Shown in pieces: positions 41,101 through 52,800 of a DNA stretch of 64,000 nt. Within the stretch, counting starts at the first letter, position 1. Each line of letters starts with the position of its first letter. Made by a program: the position numbers and the translations under genes. Source of the stretch: Dermatophagoides farinae (taxonomy: Eukaryota > Arthropoda > Arachnida > Sarcoptiformes > Pyroglyphidae). The stretch covers positions 3,351,001-3,415,000 of the forward strand of contig NC_134677.1 in NCBI RefSeq assembly GCF_024713945.1, read 5' to 3'. The notes beneath the pieces were generated by a model. It was not told the DNA's origin. It ran no database searches and worked only from the letters and a program-made list of their open reading frames with translations.

Positions 41101-44100
41101 AATCATTATAGAAATATGAAACAGCAAAGCAAAAAAAAAAAAAAAAATGAAAGATGAAAAGTCGTTAACAAACTTTGCGCTTCATACATTGAATAGATGA
41201 ATTCGATATTGATATGATTCCAAAGAATCAAAGACATGAATTCAATATTCATACTAACCCACACACACGAGAAAACGAGAGTGAATGTCGTTCTGGGTAT
41301 CATCATAATGTATATAATAACATTTATTGGCAATGATCCATGACTTGATGAACACACAAACGAAACCAAAATGAAAACGACCATAGAAAAATATAACGAT
41401 AATCATCAATGATGATGATGATGATGATGATCAGTTTGTTGTCGTCATAACCAATTTATATAGTATAAAATAACATCAATTTTTTTGTGTTATGTATAAT
41501 GTATGTATGTAATGTCAATATAAATCGGTGTATAGATCGATTTTGGGATCTGGTTACACACACACACACACACAAACATCACAACCATTCAATAAAAGAA
41601 GATAATTTTGCTACCACCACAAATATAAAACACGCCATGATTCTCTTCATATTGTTGTTGTTGTGTTGTTGTTGTCGTTATTATTGTTATTTTGTCTGGT
41701 TCTATGTTCTGGTAATTTCCCACTCTTCCATATTTTTTTCAACCAAAAAAAAAACCAGCTTGATGGCATAAAAACAACAATTTAAAACTTCGAAACTTTG
41801 AAACAAAAAAAAATATGAACCTGGAAATATTGTTTGTGAAAAAAGCCTATTGCCAACACCAAAAAAAAAAAAAAATTGTTATTTAGTTTCATTTTAAAAC
41901 CAAGCCAATTCAAATCATTTCACGAGATTGTATTATCAATTTTATAATCATCATTTTTGGTTAAATCAAAAATCTAAAAGGATGTCTACATAAGAGAACA
42001 AAAAGGAAGCAAAAAAAAAATATCGACAAGATTTATGCAAAGTAAGATTATTCACGAAATAGAAGAATCCAGATTTACAGACACCAACATACACATGGTC
42101 AAATAAAGAGAGACAAACAGACAGTTGAAAGTCAACTCAGATTTCAGAAACAAGAGATAGAACAAAAAAAAAAAGTTTCCAAGTGATAAATATTCATATT
42201 TTGCCATATAGATAAAGGAAAAAAATGAATAAGTAGAATGCAAATAGTTGATATGCACATGTGATACACTTCATCATTTTGGTTCGTTCCTGAAACACTA
42301 CAATTATTACAGTGGTATTCAACTTTTTTTTCAATCAAATACAAACAATATACCATCATGTATCATTCTTTTTTTTTTGCAAATCGCTAGCGTGAAACAA
42401 TAAATTTGAAAATCACTGTTTCAAGTTTATTTGCCTTATGTTGTATCGATTTTTATTTCGGCACTTTTTTTTTGGTTTTTGGATGAACTTTTTATTTTTA
42501 CAATATCCCGCACAAACACACAAAGAAACAAGTGACCGAGTAATTGAATCCAGAGAGAAGAATATTTCGTCTAAGCAAAAAAAAAAAAAAGATAGATGGA
42601 TGGATGGATGGATGGATGGTTGGGCTATCCAATCTTTTGTTCTTAATATTAGTTTTTTTCTATCATTTCGATACATGGTTTATTTTTTTTACAATGGATT
42701 CTTTCGTTTTTTTTTTGCAAAAGAGAATATTCTTTACAAGCCGACAAAAAAAATGTATAAACATTATACAACAAAGTGATGATGAAACAAATAAATAATA
42801 AGGCAACAAAAAGTGAAGAAATAAGAAAAAGAGAAAATAGACAAACAAACAATATAACAAAATGAAACAAACAAAAGAAAAAAAATGATTGAATGAAAAG
42901 AAAAAAAATTGCCTGGAAATTGTTGTTTTTGTTTATTTTCAACAAATAAAAAAAACTACATGCATCCACATACAAATACATGGGCAATATATGGGCTTCA
43001 TCAATAAACATGCAGAGAACACATTTCCTGTTCATGTTATATTTCAATTCAAAAATCCATAAACATTTTGTAAATCGATTTTCAAGTAATGTGTATTTGT
43101 CGACAGGCCATATACATATTAGATTCTAAGATAAACAAACATAATGATGATTCTGGACATGTGACAATCGATGTTTTCATCATCCAATATTATTATAATC
43201 CAATGATGATGATGATGATTGAGGTCAAACGTCAATTGCCAGAAAGATGGTGTAAAGATTTTTCTCTTGTAAGATGGTAAAAGAATTGATTCAAATGCCT
43301 TCGTATCATCACATAAGAAAACAAAACTGGACAGATTTATAAACAAACATATGAATCGTGGTTAGATATCCAATTTCTCTGCAATTCCCTTCCATTCAAA
43401 TGAACATCTGAATATAATCACACAGAAAAATATGAGTCTGGCAAACAAACAAACAAAAAAATTAATATTTTTCACAATAGCAACCAAACAACATCCGCAA
43501 TGAAAAAAAAAATTCAGCGCAAATAATTTTCTGTGTTACGAATTGTTTGGGGGCAAAATTTTTCATTTTTTTCTGAAAAAAAAAATTTCAAATATAACGA
43601 CTATTAGTTTTGCAGTACACACAGAAAAGTTTTTTTTTTTTTTTGAAAAAAAAATCAGAATTCAAAATGCACACCCAAAGAAAAAAAAAACCAGAAGAAA
43701 AGACACAGCAGTACGTTCAATTCTCTGGTCGATTGTAATTCGAATGGATCATTTCAAATTTTATTTTTATTTTTTTTTTATTTTCATTCTTTCAGGCAAT
43801 TTTTCTGGCAATCATTCTTTGTATTCGTTGTATAGTTATATATCACAGCGACGCATATTTCGTGAATAAAGTCCGATTTCGATTTTGTTCAAACATCATT
43901 CATTGCCATCGAATTATATCACAGAGAGAATTTTCAGTGAAATGAAAATTGGAATCATACAACTTTGGGTGTTAGAAGAAGAAAAGACATCATTTGGTAA
44001 CAATGATGATCATCATATCTATAACTGAACACACACACACACTCATATATAAATAATCAAACAATTTTTTTCCATTCTTCATCATTTTTGTATCATTGGA

Positions 44101-44775
44101 TCGAACCATACAAACAAAGTGGCAATACGAACTGGGCAATAAATCAGCTTAACCAAATGGGAAAAAAAAAATCTTTTTACAAGATACAATCCAGAAAAAA
44201 AATCTGATTCAAACAAAATCTGTATTAACAATATGTAATAGTAGTATAGTGGGCAAAAGTTTTAATTTTTTTTTCATTTTTGATTATAACTGATTAGATG
44301 AAAGTTCAGAAGCAAATTTCTGCTGCTGACAAAATAATGGCCAAGAGAAATGATAAAAACATAAAATCAAATGATGGAAATATGTTCTCACTGTATATGT
44401 CTTTTCATAGGAATTGAATTTGAAAAAAAATCAAATTCAATATTCCCTACATTCACAGGAATAACAACGATGAAAAATTCTTGATAAAAAGGCAAAAAAA
44501 AAAGAATTTCAATAATCATCCAAACGGTTTTCAGCTTTCATCTGAATTCCTTTTCCATTTGAAAGGCAACATCTTGCTGCCACTTGATAATTACGAATCC
44601 AATGATAATCAATGAATGAATCGAAGAAAATGAATGCTCAACTAGAGAGAGAGAGAGTGAATAGAGAAACAAAAAAAAAAAAGCAAAAACAAAATAGAAT
44701 GAGCCTATTCATTCATTCATAGGATCATCATAATCGGTCGATCTTGAATGGTTGAATAAAAGGTTCATTGTATGA

Positions 44776-44811
<36 letters not shown>

Positions 44812-47800
44812 CATAAATTGATGTGTTTTTCAATTCGATTAAAGATAGAAATGAACAAACAAACAAACAAACAAAAAAAATTGTAAGACAGGGTGCAAGA
44901 TAGTTGAATGTCTCAATCACAATTTCAAAGACCTACAATGATAAGAGTTTTGCGTTTTTGTTTTCATCATTCATTTCATATCGATGATGATAAATGAAAT
45001 GAAATGAATGAATGAATGGAATGGAATGCATTCAATAGAAATTGTGGAGCAAACGAATGAAAGAAAAAGATTCGACATCTAATAACAACATAGGTAATCA
45101 TAATCATCAATTTTGAACATTTTCGATTTTGATTTTTATTTTTCTTTTTTTTTCAATTTGGTCCATTGTCTTCACACAGAGTGTGTCATGATTTTATTGG
45201 ATTTTACTTCTTTTTCTATCTGGATGTGTGTACATGTGTGTGTGTGTGAAATAAATTAAATTTTTTTCATAGGAAGGAGATATCTCTTTCGGTGGCTTTG
45301 GGCTATTCATTGATCATCAGAATCTTATATATTTATATCTCAGATATGAGTATTTAGTTTTATCGACTTTTTTTATAAAAAAATGGGCCCATCGTAGAAA
45401 TAATTTGGTTCACAAAAAAATGGAGACAAAAAAACTGGAAAAGCGTTTTTTCTCGTTTTTTTTTTGGTTGAAAAAAATATGGAAGAGTGGGAAATTACCA
45501 GAACATAGAACCAGACAAAATAACAATAATAACGACAACAACAACACAACAACAACAATATGAAGAGAATCATGGCGTGTTTTATATTTGTGGTGGTAGC
45601 AAAATTATCTTCTTTTATTGAATGGTTGTGATGTTTGTGTGTGTGTGTATGTGGAAAACAATCTGACAAGAAAAAAACCCAAAACCAGGTTTTTTTTCAT
45701 TTAGAGGTTTTCCAAAATGAGATACCAAAATCAATTTTATTGAACGAAAAGAATGATGACAACCAAGAATGATTGTTTGATTTTGAGACCAAAGAACAAA
45801 AAACGTTCCATCTCATCATCATCATCATCATCATGATTCCATTGGTAAGAATTGCTAAGGAATCTTACCATTATATCTTTTGTCATTGTCTGATATTTTT
45901 ACCGTTCAAAAAAAAAAATATTAATTATGACTTAGACCAAATGCCAAAATAAAGGATATCTGATGATCATCTAACCGACACGAACAATAACCATAAAAAG
46001 TCAACTTTTATTGAAAAAATCGATTCAATCCATTCCACAATCGATTCGAATGTGAAATGTTATGTTATTCATTTTGTTCTAAAGCATCTACGTAGATTTT
46101 CATTTTATTATCATTATCACCATCATATACATAAAGAAAAACAATGAATCGAGGGTCGTCATACTACAACAGAAAAAATTCCATACAGTTCAAGTCTCGA
46201 GCAAATAGAATAATTCGATTAACAACAACAGAGTTTTAAAGCCATAGTGATTGTCGGATAGTTTTTCTTTTGGATATGTCAACATCATCAACATTCAGAA
46301 ATCCAGAAATCGACTCCTATTTTATTTCTACTCCCCATTGTCCTTACTGTGTTAAAACACAAACAAAAAATCCTATTGCCGGCAGAAGATTGTATTATTT
46401 AATTAATTCTTTTGTTTCATCACATCAAACAATGCTAAACTTGCGAACATTACCGGAAAAGATAGAGTTTTATGTGGTTGAATGATGAGTATAGCGGGTA
46501 TGATTGTGACATAGAAATAAAAAGAAACGGTTGAATCGTTTAAAAATTTGATTTCATCAAGAACAATCAGGCCTCAGCATACGGTTGAATGAAAATCAAC
46601 CGAAAAACGATTCGAATATTGTTTGGATAACAGTCATACAGACACCGAATGAAACTAGGGACCAAATTAGTAAAATTAAATAGTATCACGCGATAAAAAC
46701 TTGTGATTGGGATGCAATAGTTATTTTTCGGTTATTCACAATGGTAACAACTGAATCGAATAATTAATTCAAAACAAACAGAAAAAAAGTAGACAGAATG
46801 ATGAAAAACCAAAGAATTGGGTTTGAGTTTTTTTTTTCTCTCTCTCTCTCTCTCTTTTTGGTTAAACAAGAAATCGTTCGTGCTTGATGCTTAATGTGAT
46901 CAGAACAAACAAATACAAAGAATGACTAATGGAAGAATCGTTGATGACAAACTTTGGCCACAGGAATGAAAAGTTGGAATCGTCAATCACTGGTTTTTTT
47001 ATGAATGTTAAACTAACTTTAACTGAAATTCCAAATCTGTTTGTTTGTTTTATCTGTGTGTGGTAATTTCTAATGAGAATGTCCAACTGATGATATAATC
47101 AATCATCGACTATTGTACGAATCGATATTATCATCAACAACAAATCTATATTAATTAACTCACATAAAACTATATAAATAAAAAAAAACGAAAGTCTTAA
47201 GTCAGAATTCCAATCATACTGATAATGATGATGATAATAATGATAATCAATTATCCAATGATCTCTGCCATATGGGATTAGCCGAATATGTTAGGTTCAT
47301 ATATAGACACATACACACACATGTCTATAGATAATTAATGCCGATTCCAATCACAAAAACGAACAAGAATTCAATACAAAAACAGAGACAGTGAAATAAG
47401 AAAACCACACCGAATGGTAAGCTTAGTCATCATGATTATTATTATGATAATGATAATGATGAAAAGGATCTTTTATAATAATCATTAAATATTGATAGAA
47501 TCAAGGTGATCATCATCATCATATGTGGACAATGGCGTTGACCATAATAATTTTTAATAACTTATCCATAAGAAATGTCTGGACATTTACCAAGAGAAAA
47601 AATAATCTCTTCATCGTTCATAATTTCTAATGATCACCATAATATTACCACCACCACCACTACCACCAATAATATTTGACGTGATGATAATCATCCAAAA
47701 ACAAAATGAAAAAAAACCTCAATCATCATCATCATCATACAATATCTGGCCATAGGTATTGGAATATTGACATGCCACACACACATGGATATAAATTCTT

Positions 47801-49754
47801 TATTAAAAAAAATCAAAAGCAAGATTAAACTACACAAATACCTTTAAAAATGAAAACAACAAACAAACACACATACAAAAAAAAGAAAACAAGAAATAAT
47901 CTATATGATCTAGATAAATGGCTAAATTTTTCCCTTTTTTGGTAAAAATAAAATGGCAAGTGTTAAATCGTAAATATGTTTCAATATGTATTGGTTATTA
48001 TAAAAACAATGTTAATATCTTAGAACAACAGATAAAAAACCATTTTTTTATATCTCTTTCTTTTCATTCTTCATGCGCCATAGTTAATATTTGGACAAAC
48101 CAATAAGAGATAATTGGAAACGGAAGATTCAACAACAAACATTAACAACCAGATCTATTATTATCCATGGCAACCAACCAAGGACAAATGATGATAATAT
48201 AAGCCAACGAACAAAGAGTAAGAGACACTTTTATCAAAAAAAAGAAAAAATTGGTCATTCTTGTTGATGATGTCCATCAAACCAGCTCATCATCATCATC
48301 ATCAAAATGATGATATTCAAATGATTATTAATATTCATAGCAGAATAGAGAGTGGCTAGTTTTGATCAGGATTTGACGCCAAAGAATACATTTTAGACTT
48401 GTTTCAAGGTATAATTATTATTATCATTGTATTCTGAATAAGAGACAAATACCTCTGGTTAAAAAAAAAGTAAAACAGGACATAAAAAGGAAGAAAATTT
48501 ATTCTAAAAAAAGTCAGGCGTCAATCTGAAAAAGAAGTTACCTTTTTCTTTTACTACTTCTACAATTTCGTCATAATAATGATTATACCGTTCAACAATT
48601 TTTTACTGAATGACAATGTTATGTAAACATAGACAAATAAATTGCTAGAAGTAAGATGAACAGACTCGATAACCCCATCAATGGTGACCATCATCATCAT
48701 TAAATGGACAAACAAAACACAAAAAGAATAGAATCAAGTACAGTTTCTTTCTTTCTATCCTTTTTTTTTCTCTCTCTCTATGCCATTGTTTATTACCAAC
48801 AATGACAATGAAGATGATGATGATGGTAATACAGATATCATACAGAAAACAAAAGGTCAGCTAAATTACCTTAATAATAGCTATCAATGATGATATAAAC
48901 CAGTAAATAGTATACCAAACAAACAAACAAAAAACAGGACGCCAGAATCATGATTGTCAACAAGTAATAAAAACCCAAAAACAACAACAACAAATAAATC
49001 GATCAAACAGAAAGAATTGAGTTATCTTTGCCAGATTAAACAACGTAACTACAAACAAAGTTGAAAAAAAGAAATTCACAGATAATCGCTCAATAATAAC
49101 CGAACAATCATCAGTTTTGATTAAACAATAAGAACGATAATAATAATGATGATGATTGAACAAAGGTCGTGTTGTAATACAGAAGCTAGATGAAATAAAA
49201 ATAAAAAAATTCATTCTCCGATTGTCGTGACGCCCGCTCAACTATCCAACTATACAAACAAACATCAAATGTAAATAAAGATGATGATTCGAGTTTTTTT
49301 TCGTATGTCTGTGTTTGAATTGATACAAATAAAATACATTTGTAATAAATGATCATCATTTAATGTGTGATTGGTGAAACGATAGGAAACAAATCAAAAC
49401 ATCGGTCAATACAAACGGACAATTATAGCTAATTAATCTTTAAAAAAAGGGGAGAAAAGAGAAAATCGATCAATCGATTGATCGGATGATACGATTTACA
49501 AATGTTGTAACTAATTTAACCATAACCAATACATGATTCGATAAGGAATGGCGTGAAATTGCCGTGTGTTTTAGTGTTCATCATTTCTTGTCAATTTAAT
49601 AATAAGGAGGATGATTTCGATAATGTTTAATGTTTGTTATCATCACCATCATCATCAATGGATGGAATATATTAGCATAATTTTTTACTATCATCATCAT
49701 CATCATCATATTTATACATGGAAACCTGGCCAGATCGTCGGCTAGTTCAACAAA

Positions 49755-49806
<52 letters not shown>

Positions 49807-52800
49807 AACAGAAGCTTGGCAGCCAATATATATAGATGGCCATTTGATAAATTCGGGTTATGCATTTATGTGTTGTGTCGATGACTATAACTTTCAATTC
49901 GAATATTACAATACAAAATACAATGGTAAAACAAAACAAAAAAACGGTTTCGAAAAAAAAGTCCCATAAAAATGGTCGTACCAAACACACACACACAAAC
50001 AACAACAATCAAAAAAAAAAAAAAAAACACGATAGCAAATAGCACACAAAAAAAAGAACATTATACTCTATATATGTGTATGCAAAGTTGATATAATAAA
50101 AATAAATTAACTGTTCTTGAATCGAGAAAAAAATCAGGCCATTCTGGATCAAACGAACGAAATGAAATGAATGAAAAAAAAAATCCAACAACCAAAATGT
50201 AGATCAAAGTAGACCATTTAGATGCAGAGTCACATACGACGACGACGACGACAAACACATACGCAGCAAACACTTTTCACATTTGGTCAAAAGATAAAAC
50301 ACCCAAGTAAAGGAAATTTTTTTCTTTTCGTTAGTGGCAATTATTACCGATTCCTGAATTCTCCTATCATTTTATTGTTTTTAGTTTTACCCATTTTAGT
50401 CGCAACTTGAAATGAATAATAGTAGTAGTAGTTTCCTTTTTCTTATCCATTGGAAAAAGTTTTTGTCACAACTGCAATCTAAAACAAAGAACTTGGAAAA
50501 GAGAAAACCAAAAAATCTATCTAATCGATATTTAATCTATGATTTCAATAATATTCAAATTCACAAAGCCCAAATAAGTAAAAAGAGGACAGCATTTTGC
50601 CGTGCAGCATACATTCAAACATTTTCATATGAAGAAATTGAGAAAAATCAAATAGAAAATTATATCAAGAACCGGCAGACTGGCAACGAGAAATTCCAGA
50701 AAAGAAAGTGAAATAAATTTCCATCTCATTTCATACGTTTAAAATGTGCAATAATAAATAAATAACAATCGAACACAATTTTCAATTCATTTCAATATCC
50801 GATGCATATATATAATCTTTCATTATTTTCTCATTGGCACAAAAAAAATGAAATGATCAAACTTTTCATTTGAAGCATGATTGTGATTTTTTGTGTCTAC
50901 ATAAAGAGAGAAAGAGAGAATTGTCCGATTTGATGACAATTTTGCCGGCAAAATAAAAAAAAAATTTCATCAAATAATAATGAATGCTGAAACCGGACTG
51001 ACTATTATGGACACAGGTGTGTGTATATATCTCATTCAATCATTCAGTTCGTCCATCAGCAACAACAACAAAAAAGAATCTTTTGGTCATGAGATCTAGT
51101 TCAAATTTTCATTTTTTTTCACCATTTTATTGGCCACATGAAACGAAAGATAAACAAATAAATAAACAAACAATGCTCATATGAAAAAAAAATAAACAGG
51201 GACACAATAAGATTTTGGAAAAATGAAAAATCTCAGACAATTAAATTTGATTATGATAAAGATGATGATGATGATGATGACCATCATTATCATCATCCTT
51301 CCATCACTCATCTTCATCAAATGATCATCATTTAGAATCATTATATTTTCAAAGTAACAACAAAAAAAATGAAACAAAAAACCTTGAATTCAATTTGAAT
51401 GCGACAAAATTTTAAGGGAAAATTTTCTTTGTTGGGCCAAAAAAAATTTTAAAATTTATTTCTGGGTGTGTTTGTGTGTTGGAGGATGATGATCAAAACA
51501 TAACAGACGCCGGTCGGTCGCAATGTTTCGTTAGAAACTCATCGATCAAACGGCAGTCATCTGTTTTTTTTTTGTTGCCGTACATAGCAATGAATGAATG
51601 ATGAATATTCATTCATTTCATTTGAATTCGAAGAAAATTAATCGGATAAATAAGTTTGTAATACACACACGCACATCATCATAGCAAACGAGAAGTGAAT
51701 CACAGTGGAAAAAAAAAGAAAAATTCAAACTGTGTGCGAGAAAATCCATATAATTTTTTTTTTACAGGAAACAAAAAGAAAAAAGATCAAAATTTAGATA
51801 GATAGATTTGGGTAATTGTTTTAAGTGAATGAATGAATAAATAAAACACATTGATTTGAAATATATAGTAAGTAAATTGAATATATTTTATACAAAAAAA
51901 ATTTGGATTAAAATCCATTCAAATATATCAATTTCTCGGTCAATTAAGCTATTTTTACGTAAAAAAATAAAGAAAAAGATCTATCTAAATTTTAATAATA
52001 AAATAGGGACTATCAATAATAATGATGATGATCATGATGGTAGTGATTAGAATATCTCAATCAAATTTATATCGATCACAATTGTTGATACATAATAGCA
52101 AAAAAAAAAGATTGAGGTTATCAGATGAGAGAAAATTTTTTTTCCATATTTGTTTTTTGTATTTTGTCCCTAAAATATTATTTGGTTACATAAACAAAGA
52201 AGATTATGCCAAATGGATTCTCATTCACTCTTTTATATTATATTCTATTTCTTTTGTTGTCTCTCTCTTAGTAATTTATTTGAATGGAAAAGAAAGTCCA
52301 AATATTCTTGGAATGTAGTAACAACATTAATGAAATGATGATAGGAAATAAAAATAAAGAAAAGAAGCCTTCGAGTATAATGATAATGATCATCATCATT
52401 TGGGTATTATAATGACACAAAACAAACATGATAAAAAAAACCTAGAAACAAAACTACTAGATAGATATATATTGCATTTTAATATATTTAGATATTCATT
52501 GAAATTTATCCGTTATCATCCGTATGCATGAAACACAAAATATATTCAATAATTCATATACAAATATATGATATTCTTCTATTGAATCAAACGACTTTAG
52601 GCAATTTTATATTCAATTTATGCATATAATATACATTTATGATGAGGATTAATATTGAAGCAATCTATTTTCAACATACAGAATTGCAATGAGAATTTTT
52701 TTTGGAAAAATGTGGACCAGGTGTGTCCACATATAGTCTGTTTTGTGTGCGTGTGTGTGTCATCAATGATCGAATGAAATTCAGACCACTTCAGTTGGCG

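Noticed and set aside
41487-41771. 94-codon plus-strand frame rich in Leu/Cys/Tyr, repeated on the minus strand at 45669-45373
   Set aside because: The frame comes from CA and GTT repeats within the inverted-repeat arms. It is conserved only because the DNA arms are identical; there is no domain or splice context.
46270-46485. 71-codon plus-strand frame with less biased composition (PHCPYC motif)
   Set aside because: CPYC resembles a glutaredoxin site, but the surrounding sequence lacks the fold, there are no flanking splice sites that I could fit, and the length is within chance. Not supported.
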